NCBI RefSeq assembly: GCF_900491935.1
Contig: NZ_UEXK01000004.1
Span: 2,189,892 to 2,246,294, forward strand
Direction: 5' to 3'
DNA: 56,403 nt
DNA from: Klenkia terrae
Lineage (GTDB): Bacteria; Actinomycetota; Actinomycetes; Mycobacteriales; Geodermatophilaceae
Below, one piece after another: positions 19,010 to 27,560 of this stretch (the first letter of the stretch is position 1; every line of letters starts with the position of its first letter). Under the pieces are notes generated by a model, which was not told where the DNA came from, ran no database searches, and saw only the letters and a list, made by a program, of their open reading frames with translations. The position numbers and the translations under genes were made by a program.

Positions 19010-19881
19010 GCACCACCGACGGACCCGGGGGTGCGGGCGCCCAGCCCGCGCCCCCGGCCACCACCTGCTACCGGCACCCCGACCGGCCGACCCGGATCTC
19101 CTGCGTCCGCTGCGGCCGGCCGATCTGCCCGGAGTGCATGAACCCCGCCTCGGTCGGCTTCCAGTGCCCCGAGGAGCTCGCCGACGCCCGACGCACCGTG
19201 CGGACCCCCAAGCGCACCACCGGCGTGCGGGTCGCCGGCAAGCGCTGGGGCCCGGTCACCCTCGTGCTGGTGGCCATCAACGTCGCGGTCGGCATCGCCA
19301 CCGCGGTCGCCGCGCTGGTGTCCGGCGGCAACCCGGTCAACTCGTTCAACTCACCGCTGACCAGCGAGCTGCTCAGCGCCCCCGTCCTGGTCGACCAGGG
19401 CGAGTGGTGGCGCGTGGTGACCAGCGCCTTCACCCACGCCAGCATCCTGCACCTGGCCCTGAACATGCTCGCCCTGCTGCTGTTCGGCTCCGAGCTCGAG
19501 CGCCTGCTGGGCAAGGGCCGCTACCTGACCGTCTACCTGGTCTCCGCCCTCGGTGGCGCCGCTGCCCTGCAGCTGTTCGGTGCCTACCTGGGCGGGGTCG
19601 TCGGTGCCTCCGGTGCCATCTACGGCCTGCTCGGTGCCTTCGGCGTCGTGCTGCTGCGGCAGAAGCAGGACCTGCGCGGCCTGCTCACCCTGCTGGCGAT
19701 CAACCTGGTGATCAGCTTCCTGCCCGGCGTCTCGCTGCTGGGGCACCTGGGTGGCCTGGTCGCCGGTGCGGTGACCGCCGTCGTCCTGCTGTGGGCCGGA
19801 CAACGCCGGGTGCTGGCCGTCGCCGGGGTCGCCGCCGTGGTGGCCGTGCTGCTCGTGCTGACCTTCGGCGGCCTGCGCTAG
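19006..19881 (+). CDS. Rhomboid family intramembrane serine protease with N-terminal Zn-ribbon
   Basis: 291 aa if it starts at CTG 19006, which overlaps the ppiA TGA as CTGA in the manner of ATGA/GTGA couplings. The in-frame ATG at 19138 would cut a cysteine-rich N-terminus (TCYRHPDRPTRISCVRCGRP, then ICPECM) that is conserved in actinobacterial rhomboids, so I prefer the upstream start. About six membrane helices follow. The catalytic dyad is Ser202 in GASGAIYG and His247 in GHLGG; FTHASILHLALNM is the family's His/Asn oxyanion segment. Substrates unknown. Confidence 0.9.
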   Translation: MSTTDGPGGAGAQPAPPATTCYRHPDRPTRISCVRCGRPICPECMNPASVGFQCPEELADARRTVRTPKRTTGVRVAGKRWGPVTLVLVAINVAVGIATAVAALVSGGNPVNSFNSPLTSELLSAPVLVDQGEWWRVVTSAFTHASILHLALNMLALLLFGSELERLLGKGRYLTVYLVSALGGAAALQLFGAYLGGVVGASGAIYGLLGAFGVVLLRQKQDLRGLLTLLAINLVISFLPGVSLLGHLGGLVAGAVTAVVLLWAGQRRVLAVAGVAAVVAVLLVLTFGGLR

Positions 19882-19891
19882 ACCTGCCGCG

Positions 19892-20290
19892 CTACACCGG
19901 TCGGTGCCCCAGGAGCTGGGCGCCGACCTGCTCCGGGTCGGTCCCCAGGTCCCGGCGGCCGAGCACCAGCAGCACCGCGTCGTCGCCGGTGTCCTCCAGC
20001 TCGAGCGTGGTGCTGCGCATCCCGAGCCGTCGGCCGGTGCGCACCCGGGCCCGCAACCGCTCCCGGGGGATGACCGTGCGCCCGCCCAGGGTGGCGACGA
20101 CGACCTGCGCCTCGTCGGCCAGCAGGCGCGGCCTCAGCACCAGGTCCCGCACGACGACGGCGACCAGCAGCAGCGTCGCCGCGCCGAGCAGCACCCGGCC
20201 CGGGGTGTCCACCAGGAGCACGCCGGCCCCCAGGACGACGGCCACCGCGGCGGCCACGAACGTCTCGCCGGGGCGGGTCGACCAGTGCAC
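19892..20290 (-). CDS. Bacterial PH domain protein (Rv0010c-like)
   Basis: 132 aa from GTG 20290 (VHWSTRPGETF), chosen because GGAGGA (20301-20306 on the minus strand) lies 10 bp upstream; the frame itself stays open further upstream. Two membrane-spanning segments (VAAAVAVVLGAGVLLVDTPG, VLLGAATLLLVAVVVRDLVL) precede a PH-like beta domain (EAQVVVATLGGRTVIPRERL, TTLELEDTGDDAVLLVLGRR, DLGTDPEQVGAQLL). It matches Rv0010c in sequence style and position between ppiA and crgA. Function unknown. It runs opposite to the rhomboid gene. Confidence 0.8.
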   Translation of the reverse strand: MHWSTRPGETFVAAAVAVVLGAGVLLVDTPGRVLLGAATLLLVAVVVRDLVLRPRLLADEAQVVVATLGGRTVIPRERLRARVRTGRRLGMRSTTLELEDTGDDAVLLVLGRRDLGTDPEQVGAQLLGHRPV

Positions 20291-20757
20291 CGGGCCAGCT
20301 TCCTCCACACCGTCCACCTGGTTGTCCACAGGGCGGGGTGTCGACACCGGGACGCGCCGTCCGACCTCGGCGTTCGTGCTCCCGGCCACCGTCCGGACAC
20401 GCCCGGTGACCGCCCCCGGGACGGGGTGGTCACGGTCGCGGAGTCGATTCGTCCACACCTGTGTGCACAGGTGGGGACAGAAGAACAGGGATGTAGTTAC
20501 GCCGGTGCGCCTGGCGTCCCACCCGTCACAGCCGGGGCGGAACCGCAGGTCAGCAGCCGGTCGACCGGTGCGCTCCCTCCACACTCGGTGGACAAACCTG
20601 GGGGCGGTCGGTCACCGCCGTTGTGGATCAGGTCGTCGTCCTGTGCACACGTCGGGGACGGACCGGGCGGCCCGCAGTGGTCGACATCTCGACACCGACC
20701 GGACCGGTTCGTCGCACTCGGGCTGCGGGGTGGCCCGCGAACCCGGACGCTGGACGG
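20291..20757. promoter_or_regulatory. 467-bp spacer with DnaA-box cluster
   Basis: No gene seen. Contains the only perfect TTGTCCACA noted in the window's spacers (20322-20330), plus one-mismatch TCGTCCACA (20449-20457) and GGTGGACAA on the opposite strand (20587-20595), TGTGGATCA (20622-20630; reverse complement is one mismatch from TTATCCACA), and a CTGTCCCCA variant (20472-20480, opposite strand). An ACCTGTG...CACAGGT imperfect palindrome surrounds 20464. GGTCGACAT (20679-20687) is the reverse complement of the core of the dnaA-dnaN repeats. It also holds the divergent promoters of the PH and SDR genes. Confidence 0.55.
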
Positions 20758-21705
20758 GTGCAGGTTCTGGTGACTGGAGCGTCCGGGTTCGTGGGTGGTC
20801 GGCTGGCGCCGGCCCTGGTGGAGGAAGGGCACCGGGTGAAGGCGATGACCCGACGCCCGGCGGAGTACACCGGTGCCGGGGAGGCCGTGGCCGGCGACGT
20901 GGCCGACGAGGCGTCGCTGCGGGTCGCCCTGGAGGGCTGCGAGGCCGCCTACTACCTGGTGCACAGCCTGGACAGCTCGGACTTCCAGGACAAGGACGCC
21001 GACGCCGCGCGCAGCTTCGGCCGGGCCGCCGCCGACGCCGGGGTCCGCCGGATCGTCTACCTGGGCGGCCTGGGCGACGACGCCGACGACCTCTCCGCGC
21101 ACCTGCGCAGCCGCCGCCAGGTCGAGCACCTGCTGGGCGAGGGCGGGGTGCCGGTCACCGTGCTGCGGGCCGGCATCGTCGTCGGCCACGGCGGGGTGTC
21201 GTGGGAGCTGACCCGTCAGCTGGTCGCCCACCTGCCGGCGATGGTCACCCCGCGCTGGGTGCACACCCGGACCCAGCCGATCGCCGTCGCCGACGTCGTG
21301 CGGTACCTGGTGGGCGTGCTGGAGTCCCCCGAGGCGGAGGGGCGGGTCTTCGAGGTCGGCGGTCCCGACGTCCTGGAGTACCTGGAGATGATGACCCGGG
21401 TGGCCGACATCCAGGGCAGGCACATGTTCGTCGTCCCGGTGCCGTTGCTGACCCCGCAGCTGTCGGCCCGCTGGCTGGCGCTGGTCACCGATGTCGACCT
21501 GCAGACCGGCAAGTCGCTGATCGACTCGATGACCAACGAGGTCGTGGTCCGAGACGACAGCATCCGGCAGGTCGTGCCGTTCGAGCCGATGGACTACGAC
21601 ACGGCCGTGCTGACGGCGCTGGGCGAGCGCGCGGCCGAGCGCCGCGCCAAGGCCGGCGGCCGGACCCGGCACGGCGGACTGCTCGCCCGCGGGGCCCGGT
21701 CGTGA
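20758..21705 (+). CDS. NAD(P)-binding SDR/NmrA-like epimerase family protein (paralogue 2)
   Basis: 315 aa from GTG 20758 (VQVLVTGASGFVGGRLAPAL). Dinucleotide-binding motif GASGFVGG (8-15). Similar atypical SDRs contain YYLVHSLDSSDFQDKD, RRIVYLGGLGDD, VLRAGIVVGHGG and FEVGGPDVLEYLEMM, all seen here. The classical YxxxK is not evident. The C-terminus is basic. It overlaps the next gene (GTGA), so the SDR and CPBP proteins are probably co-expressed. Paralogue of the 10457-11353 protein; the two differ mainly in the C-terminal third. Confidence 0.88.
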   Translation: MQVLVTGASGFVGGRLAPALVEEGHRVKAMTRRPAEYTGAGEAVAGDVADEASLRVALEGCEAAYYLVHSLDSSDFQDKDADAARSFGRAAADAGVRRIVYLGGLGDDADDLSAHLRSRRQVEHLLGEGGVPVTVLRAGIVVGHGGVSWELTRQLVAHLPAMVTPRWVHTRTQPIAVADVVRYLVGVLESPEAEGRVFEVGGPDVLEYLEMMTRVADIQGRHMFVVPVPLLTPQLSARWLALVTDVDLQTGKSLIDSMTNEVVVRDDSIRQVVPFEPMDYDTAVLTALGERAAERRAKAGGRTRHGGLLARGARS

Positions 21706-22505
21706 CCGGCCTGCCCCGCTGGGGCACCCGGGCGCTGCGGCCCTCCGGTCCGCTGGACCGCACGATCACCCGGTGGGCGCGGCGCGCGCCGGCCTGGCTG
21801 ATCGACCCGGTGCCGCGCGACCACCGGGAGTCCGACCAGGCCTTCCGCCGCCGCCGGAAGGTCACCGCCGGGGTCTCGGTGCTCGGTGCGGGCCTGCTGG
21901 GGGTCTCGCTGTCCCAGAAGCCGGACTCCAAGGAGTTCTACAGCTTGACGATGGCCGTCGCGGGCACCTGGGTGGCCGGCGGGATCGCCTCCGGGCCGCT
22001 GCACCTGGGCTGGATGCGGTCGTCGAAGGAGGTGCTGCACCGGCCGGTGATCACCCCGGTGCTCAGCGGCGTCGGCATCTTCGGGGTGTTCTACAGCGCG
22101 GCCCTGGTGGCCCGGAAGATCCCGGTGCTCAACGCCGCGGTGACGCGGATCCTGCGCTACGCCCACCAGGGCAACCCGGCGCTGGTGGCCACCACGACGC
22201 TGGCCAACGGCATGGCCGAGGAGGTGTTCTTCCGCGGCGCGCTGTACGCCGCGGCGGGCACCACGCACCCGGTCGCGAAGTCCACCGCGGTCTACGCGCT
22301 GGCGACCACGGCCACGCGCAACCCGGCCCTGGTGCTGGCCTCGGTGGTGATGGGTGCGCTGTTCGGGTGGCAGCGCAAGGTCACCGGCGGCATCCAGGCC
22401 CCGGTGCTGACCCACCTGGTGTGGTCCACGTTGATGCTCAAGTTCCTGCCGGCGCTCTTCGACGACCAGCCCGAGATCGAGGTCGAGCGCCCGCAGGATG
22501 AGTAG
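21702..22505 (+). CDS. CPBP family intramembrane glutamic protease
   Basis: 267 aa from GTG 21702, overlapping the SDR stop. A cytoplasmic N-terminus of about 50 residues is followed by several membrane helices. The CPBP (Abi/CaaX protease-like) motif is AEEVFFRGALY with Glu173-Glu174 and Arg178; the later conserved segments are TATRNPALVLASVVMGALFG and APVLTHLVWS with the second-site His. Related proteins process prenylated or membrane substrates or act in immunity; the role here is unknown. It converges on crgA with a 12-bp gap. Confidence 0.85.
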   Translation: MTGLPRWGTRALRPSGPLDRTITRWARRAPAWLIDPVPRDHRESDQAFRRRRKVTAGVSVLGAGLLGVSLSQKPDSKEFYSLTMAVAGTWVAGGIASGPLHLGWMRSSKEVLHRPVITPVLSGVGIFGVFYSAALVARKIPVLNAAVTRILRYAHQGNPALVATTTLANGMAEEVFFRGALYAAAGTTHPVAKSTAVYALATTATRNPALVLASVVMGALFGWQRKVTGGIQAPVLTHLVWSTLMLKFLPALFDDQPEIEVERPQDE

Positions 22506-22517
22506 GGCGCGGGCGCG

Positions 22518-22790
22518 TCAGCGCCAGCGCATCGACATGACCAGCCCGGCCACCATCGCGCCGAAGCCGATCGCGAAGTTCCAGGCCGACAGCGAGACCA
22601 TGAACGGGATCTTGTCGCCGGCCACGTAGTAGACGACGATCCAGACCAGCCCGACGAGCATCAGGGCGATCATGAGGGGTGCGTACCAGCGGGGGCTGGG
22701 CTGCGCGGCCCGCACCCGGTTCGCGCTGGAGGGCAGCACGCCCTCCGGCGGGGTGTACACCGACTTCTTGCGCACCTTGGACTTGGGCAC
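22518..22790 (-). CDS. crgA: Cell division protein CrgA
   Basis: 90 aa from GTG 22790 (VPKSKVRKKSVYTPP), with GAGGAGA 7 bp upstream. The N-terminus PKSKVRKK and two membrane helices (WYAPLMIALMLVGLVWIVVYYV; WNFAIGFGAMVAGLVMSMRWR) define CrgA, the actinobacterial septation regulator that binds FtsZ, FtsQ and penicillin-binding proteins. It is the Rv0011c equivalent, transcribed opposite to its neighbours. Confidence 0.95.
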   Translation of the reverse strand: MPKSKVRKKSVYTPPEGVLPSSANRVRAAQPSPRWYAPLMIALMLVGLVWIVVYYVAGDKIPFMVSLSAWNFAIGFGAMVAGLVMSMRWR

Positions 22791-22973
22791 CGCGACGTCT
22801 CCTCGACCTCGATGAGCACCGGCTCGCCGGTCCTGGCCTGCCGGCCGGGCCCTGCTACCAGACGGGGGACCGGCCGTCGTGGCCGGTCCGGTTCCTCCCC
22901 AGCCTAAGCTGCAGGCAGCGCGGGTGAGGCCGACGGCCTGCACCGCGCGCCGTCGAGGTCCCGGGAGGTGCAC

Positions 22974-23723
22974 GTGCGCAGGAGCAGGGCACGCCGCCGG
23001 CGGACCGCGTGGGACGCCCTGGTGCCCGTGGTCGCGCTGGCCGCCGGGCTGCTGTTCGCAACCTCCGGGCAGACCGCGCGCGGCACCGACCTGCGGGCCG
23101 GGGACGTCACCGAGCTGTCCCAGCTGATCCGGCAGCTCCAGCGGGACAACGACGGCCAGCAGGTCGTGCTCAACGACCTGCAGGACCGGGTGCAGGCGCT
23201 GACCGCCGCCGAGGCCGGCAGCAACGGCGAGGTGGCCGAGGCCGCCGCGCAGGGTGCCGCGCAGGAGGCGTCGGCCGGGTTCACCGCGATGTCGGGTCCG
23301 GGCCTGGAGATCACCCTGGACGACGCCCCGGAGTCCGCCGACGGCACGCTGCCGCGCGGGGCCACCCCCGACGCGCTGGTCATCCACCAGTCCGACGTGC
23401 AGGGCGTGGTCAACGCGCTGTGGGCGGCCGGCGCCGACGGGGTCACCATCATGGGCCAGCGGCTGATCGCCACCAGCGCCGTCCGCTGCGTCGGCAACGT
23501 CCTGCTGCTGCAGGGCCGGACCTACTCCCCGCCCTTCGTGGTCACCGCGGTCGGCGACGCCGACGCGATGCGCGAGCGCCTCGGCCAGTCCTACGAGGTC
23601 TCCCTGCTCCAGCAGGCGGTGGACCGCTTCGGCCTCACCTACCGGGTGGAGGACTCCTCGCAGGTCGACCTGCCCGCCTACGATGGCGCGCTGGACCTGC
23701 AGTACGCCTCCGCCGCCGGCTGA
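22974..23723 (+). CDS. DUF881 family protein
   Basis: 249 aa from GTG 22974; GGGAGG ends 5 bp before it, which favours this start over the GTG at 22968. A basic N-terminus is followed by one membrane anchor (LVPVVALAAGLLFATSG), a coiled-coil-like stretch (about 40-85) and the DUF881 domain: MSGPGLEITLDDAPES, DALVIHQSDVQGVVNALWAA, QRLIATSAVRCVGNVLLLQG, YSPPFVVTAVGD. It is the Rv0012 counterpart next to crgA; DUF881 proteins are extracytoplasmic and linked by neighbourhood to cell division, but the function is not proved. Confidence 0.9.
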   Translation: MRRSRARRRRTAWDALVPVVALAAGLLFATSGQTARGTDLRAGDVTELSQLIRQLQRDNDGQQVVLNDLQDRVQALTAAEAGSNGEVAEAAAQGAAQEASAGFTAMSGPGLEITLDDAPESADGTLPRGATPDALVIHQSDVQGVVNALWAAGADGVTIMGQRLIATSAVRCVGNVLLLQGRTYSPPFVVTAVGDADAMRERLGQSYEVSLLQQAVDRFGLTYRVEDSSQVDLPAYDGALDLQYASAAG

Positions 23724-23749
23724 GACCTGCTGCGGGGCGGGGAGGCACC

Positions 23750-24733
23750 ATGGACGACACCGAGGCCGGGCGACCCCGGCGCGGCCGGCACGCCCCGGAG
23801 GAGCCGACCGACCGGGTCGCCGCACCGCCGCCGGCGGCCGATGCCACCGTCCGCACGACCCGGGTGCCCGACGTCCCGCAGGACGACGACCTCCCCGCCC
23901 GCGACGCCGACCCCCGCGCGGCCGACGACGAGCAGGACAGCGAGCTGGACGACGAGCCGGACGACGACGCGTCCGACCGCCGTCCGCCGCGGCCGGCGCG
24001 CAGCCGGGGCGACCTGGTCCGCACCGGTGTGCGCGGGGTGGGCCAGCTGCTGGTCACCGCCGGTCTCGTGGTGCTGCTGTTCGTGGTCTACGAGGTCTGG
24101 ATCACCGATCTGTCCAGCGACCGCAAGCAGGACGCGCTGTCCCAGGAGCTGCGCGAGGACTGGGGCGGCGGCTCCGACGACCCGACCGTGCCCACGCTGC
24201 CCGGGGGCGGGCTCTCCGAGGTCCCCCTCGGGGAGGGCTTCGCGTTCATCCGCATCCCGCGGTTCGGCGCGGACTACGTGAAGGTGATCCTCGAGGGCAC
24301 CGACGAGGACGAGCTGGTCGAGGGCCCGGGCCACTACGTGGACACCGCCATGCCGGGAGAGCAGGGCAACTTCGCCCTGGCCGGCCACCGGGTCGGCAAG
24401 GGCTCGCCGTTCCTGGACCTGGACCAGCTGCAGTCCGGCGACCCGATCGTGATCGAGACCGAGGACACCTGGTACGTCTACCGGGTGGTCGGCGACGACG
24501 ACCCGAACGGCGTGCCTGCGCAGCAGATCGTGCTGCCCACCGATGTGTCGGTCATCGCCCCCATCCCGAACGGTCCGCTCGACGGCCCGCCGGGCGGGGC
24601 ATACCTGACGCTGACCACCTGCCACCCGAAGTTCTCCGCCCGCCAGCGCCTCATCGTGCACGCGGCGCTGGACGGCGACCCGATCCCCAAGGCCGACGCC
24701 CCCGATGGCCCGCCGGCGCTGAGCGAGGGCTGA
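23750..24733 (+). CDS. Class E sortase
   Basis: 327 aa from ATG 23750, with GGGGAGG upstream. Residues 1-90 are acidic and disordered and cytoplasmic. One membrane helix (VGQLLVTAGLVVLLFVVYEVW, about 97-117) follows, then the sortase beta-barrel. Catalytic residues are His213 in NFALAGHRVG, Cys291 in TLTTCHPKFS and Arg298/300 in ARQR. TLTTC rather than TLxTC with a later Arg is the class E pattern of high-GC actinobacteria, usually cleaving LAxTG-type signals to anchor surface proteins. No obvious LAxTG substrate gene is in this window. Followed directly by a small membrane protein gene. Confidence 0.92.
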   Translation: MDDTEAGRPRRGRHAPEEPTDRVAAPPPAADATVRTTRVPDVPQDDDLPARDADPRAADDEQDSELDDEPDDDASDRRPPRPARSRGDLVRTGVRGVGQLLVTAGLVVLLFVVYEVWITDLSSDRKQDALSQELREDWGGGSDDPTVPTLPGGGLSEVPLGEGFAFIRIPRFGADYVKVILEGTDEDELVEGPGHYVDTAMPGEQGNFALAGHRVGKGSPFLDLDQLQSGDPIVIETEDTWYVYRVVGDDDPNGVPAQQIVLPTDVSVIAPIPNGPLDGPPGGAYLTLTTCHPKFSARQRLIVHAALDGDPIPKADAPDGPPALSEG

Positions 24734-24891
24734 TGTACACCTGGATCTGGCGGCACCTCCCGGGCGGGACGGCGCTGAAGAGCATGCAGGCACTGCTGCT
24801 CGTGCTCGCCGTCTGCGCGCTGCTGCTGTTCGTCGTCTTCCCGTGGGTGGAGCCGAAGCTCCCCTTCAACGAGGTCACGGTGGGCGGATGA
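24733..24891 (+). CDS. Small single-pass membrane protein
   Basis: 52 aa from ATG 24733, overlapping the sortase TGA by one base, and overlapping the pabA ATG at its own stop (ATGA). The sequence has an aromatic N-terminus (MYTWIWRHLPGG), one hydrophobic helix (ALLLVLAVCALLLFVVFPWV) and the tail EPKLPFNEVTVGG. Tight coupling on both sides indicates it is translated. Similar tiny proteins occur in this place in other actinobacteria; function unknown. Confidence 0.8.
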   Translation: MYTWIWRHLPGGTALKSMQALLLVLAVCALLLFVVFPWVEPKLPFNEVTVGG

Positions 24892-25538
24892 CCGCGCGGG
24901 TGCTCGTCGTCGACAACTTCGACAGCTTCGTCTACAACCTGGTCCAGTACCTCGGCCAGCTCGGCGTGGACAGCGAGGTGCGCCGCAACGACGCGGTGAC
25001 CGTCGAGGAGCTCGCGGACCTCGACGTGGCCGGTGTGCTGCTCTCGCCGGGCCCGGGGACGCCGACCGACGCCGGGGTGACCGTGCCGATGGTGCGGGCC
25101 GCCGCCGAGGCCGGGGTGCCGGTGCTGGGTGTCTGCCTGGGCCACCAGGCCATCGCCGAGGCCTTCGGCGGGGACGTCGTCCGGGCGCCGGAGCTGCTGC
25201 ACGGCAAGACCAGCCAGGTGGTGCACGACGGCGTCGGGGTGCTGGCCGACCTGCCGTCGCCGTTCACCGCCACCCGCTACCACTCGCTGGCCGTGGAGTC
25301 CTCCACCGTCCCGGCCGAGCTGGAGGTCACCGGCCGCACGCCGTCGGGGATCGTGATGGCCCTGCGGCACCGCGAGCTGCCCATCGAGGGCGTGCAGTTC
25401 CACCCCGAGTCGGTGCTCACCGAGGGCGGCCACCAGCTGCTGGCCACCTGGCTCACCCAGTGCGGCCTGACCCCCGACCCCGCCTTGGTCGAGTCCGCGA
25501 GTGCAGCCGCGAAGCGCCTCCTGACGGCGGTCAGTTAG
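24888..25538 (+). CDS. pabA: Aminodeoxychorismate/anthranilate synthase glutamine amidotransferase
   Basis: 216 aa from ATG 24888 (MTARVLVVDNFDSFVYNLVQ). Class I glutamine amidotransferase that supplies ammonia to the chorismate-using partner for folate or tryptophan. Motifs: LLSPGPGTPTDAG (oxyanion and glutamine site), LGVCLGHQ with the nucleophilic Cys, YHSLAVE, and GVQFHPESVL with His and Glu of the triad. It is the Rv0013 (trpG/pabA) counterpart. No partner pabB/trpE is nearby, so which pathway it serves, or both, cannot be said. Confidence 0.93.
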   Translation: MTARVLVVDNFDSFVYNLVQYLGQLGVDSEVRRNDAVTVEELADLDVAGVLLSPGPGTPTDAGVTVPMVRAAAEAGVPVLGVCLGHQAIAEAFGGDVVRAPELLHGKTSQVVHDGVGVLADLPSPFTATRYHSLAVESSTVPAELEVTGRTPSGIVMALRHRELPIEGVQFHPESVLTEGGHQLLATWLTQCGLTPDPALVESASAAAKRLLTAVS

Positions 25539-25596
25539 CCGGCGAACCCGACCACCTACGGATACGGACGCGCGCAGCGCCGTGCGCCGCCGGTGC

Positions 25597-25613
25597 GGAG
25601 GACGGAGTCCTCC
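25597..25613. terminator. Perfect hairpin between convergent pabA and pknB
   Basis: GGAGGAC, triloop GGA, GTCCTCC: a 7-bp perfect stem in the 155-bp gap between the converging pabA and pknB. It would read as a hairpin in both directions. There is no T-tract. Confidence 0.45.
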
Positions 25614-25693
25614 CGCCGAAGGTGCACAGACGCGCTCGCCGCAGCTCGGGTACGGCTCCTGACCGCGGTGCGATCCGGAGGATCGCCATGTGC

Positions 25694-27469
25694 TCAGTTC
25701 GACGGCAACGTCGGGATCGGGATGCCGGTGCCGGTGCTCGGCGCGGTGGTGGTGGGCACCGAGGTCGTGGTGGTCTCGGTGGGGATCGGCACCGCGATGA
25801 GCACGGTGATCTGGTCGTCGGCGGTCGCCTGGGTGTTGGTGCCGGGCTCGGTGCCGATGGCCTGGCCAGCCGGGACGTCGTTGCTCTCGGCGTTCTGCTG
25901 GGTGATGTCGGTGAACCCGGCGGCCTGCAGGGTGGCGCGGGCCTGGTCGTAGGTCTGGCCGCGGACGTCGGGGATCGGTGCGCTGCCGCTGGACAGGCTG
26001 AGCGTGATGACCTGGGTCTCCGGGTTGGCCTCGCTGCCCTCGGCGGGGCTGACCGACACCACGGTGCCGGCCGCCTCGGTGGAGGGCACCTGGCTGGTGT
26101 TGATCCGGGTGAAACCAGCGTTCTCCAGGTTGGCGCGGGCCGCGGCCTCGGCCAGACCCACCACGTTGGGGATGGTCTCGGTGTCGGGTCCGGCGCTGAC
26201 CAGCAGGTTGACCGCGGTGCCCTCGTCGACCGACTGGCCGGCGGCGGGGTCGGTGCTGATGACCGAGCCCTCGGCCACGGTCGTGCTGGCCTCGGTGCTG
26301 ACGGTGCCGAGCTCCAGGCCCTGCTGGGTGAGCGCGGCCTCGGCGGCCGCCTGGGGCTGGTTGACCAGGTTGGGCACCTGCACGGTGGCGGTGGTGGGCG
26401 CGGCCGGGGTGTCGCTGCCGCCGCCCCCGCTGTAGAGCGCGACGAGCAGGGCGATCAGCCCGCCGAGCACCAGGACACCGGCCACGACCAGGGCGATGAT
26501 GCCGCGCTTGCGGCGCTGGGCGGCGGCCTCGTCGTCGGCGTCCCACTGGTCGTCGTGGCCGGGGTAGCCGCCGGCGCCGATGTAGGAGGTGCGCTCGGCG
26601 TCGCCCATGACCGGGGTGGCCTCGACCCGCTGGCCGGCGACGGCCCGCAGCAGGTCGCTGCGCATCTCGGCGGCGGACTGGTACCGGTTGGCCGGGTTCT
26701 TGCTCATCGCCTTGAGCAGGATGGCGTCGAGCTCCGGCGGCACGCCCGGGTTGATCGAGGACGGCGTCCGGGGGTCCTCGCGCACGTGCTGGTAGGCCAC
26801 CGCCACCGGGGAGTCGCCGGTGAACGGCGGGGCGCCGGTGACGAGCTCGTAGAGCAGGCAGCCGGCGGAGTAGACGTCGGAGCGGGCGTCGACGCCCTCG
26901 CCGCGGGCCTGCTCGGGGGACAGGTACTGCGCGGTGCCGATCACCGCTGCGGTGGAGGTCATCGTGGCGGCGGAGTCCGACACCGCGCGGGCGATGCCGA
27001 AGTCCATCACCTTGACGGTGCCCTGCGGGGTGATCATGACGTTCCCGGGCTTGACGTCCCGGTGCACGATGCCGTTGCGGTGGCTGAAGTCCAGCGCGGC
27101 GCAGATGTCGGCGGTGAGCGACATCGCGCGGTCGGGTTCGAGCCGGCCCTCGCGGCGCAGCACGTCGCGCAGCGTCTCGCCCTCGATGTACTCCATGACG
27201 ATGTACGGGGTGGCGCCGGTGGTGGTGCGGTCCTCGCCGGTGTCGTAGACCGCCACGATCGCCGGGTGGTTCAGCGACGCGGAGGCCTGCGCCTCGCGGC
27301 GGAAGCGGACCTGGAAGGACGGGTCGCGCGCGAGGTCGCTGCGCAGCACCTTGACCGCGACCTCGCGGCCCAGCCGCAGGTCCCGGCCGCGGTGCACCTC
27401 GGCCATGCCGCCCCGGCCGAGGACTCCACCGATCTCGTAGCGCTCACCGAGCACCTGCGGGGTGGTCAT
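25694..27469 (-). CDS. pknB: PASTA-domain Ser/Thr protein kinase PknB
   Basis: 591 aa from ATG 27469. Kinase domain about 10-280: Gly loop GRGGMAEV, Lys40 in VAVKVL, HRDVKPGN with Asp138, DFGIARA. Thr171 and Thr173 sit in the activation loop at the same numbers as the M. tuberculosis phospho-sites. A basic stop-transfer and membrane helix (323-347) lead to three extracellular PASTA repeats (about 362-427, 430-495, 496-560) and a Thr/Pro-rich tail. The mycobacterial enzyme has four PASTA units, so this one is shorter by one. PASTA domains sense muropeptides or lipid II and control growth and division. Last gene of the fhaA-to-pknB operon; it follows pknA with a 94-bp gap. Confidence 0.96.
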   Translation of the reverse strand: MTTPQVLGERYEIGGVLGRGGMAEVHRGRDLRLGREVAVKVLRSDLARDPSFQVRFRREAQASASLNHPAIVAVYDTGEDRTTTGATPYIVMEYIEGETLRDVLRREGRLEPDRAMSLTADICAALDFSHRNGIVHRDVKPGNVMITPQGTVKVMDFGIARAVSDSAATMTSTAAVIGTAQYLSPEQARGEGVDARSDVYSAGCLLYELVTGAPPFTGDSPVAVAYQHVREDPRTPSSINPGVPPELDAILLKAMSKNPANRYQSAAEMRSDLLRAVAGQRVEATPVMGDAERTSYIGAGGYPGHDDQWDADDEAAAQRRKRGIIALVVAGVLVLGGLIALLVALYSGGGGSDTPAAPTTATVQVPNLVNQPQAAAEAALTQQGLELGTVSTEASTTVAEGSVISTDPAAGQSVDEGTAVNLLVSAGPDTETIPNVVGLAEAAARANLENAGFTRINTSQVPSTEAAGTVVSVSPAEGSEANPETQVITLSLSSGSAPIPDVRGQTYDQARATLQAAGFTDITQQNAESNDVPAGQAIGTEPGTNTQATADDQITVLIAVPIPTETTTTSVPTTTAPSTGTGIPIPTLPSN

Positions 27470-27560
27470 CGTCGGTCCTCTCGGGCGGCGGCCGGGATCC
27501 CCGGGCCACCAGGCAGCGTAGGCGATCCGGGGTGCGGGATCGGGGAGATGCGGGGGGTGG

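Noticed and set aside
21491-21499. ATGTCGACC as another origin-type repeat
   Set aside because: It is within the SDR coding sequence (Asp-Val-Asp) and lacks the flanking CCCC; a nine-mer like this is expected by chance.
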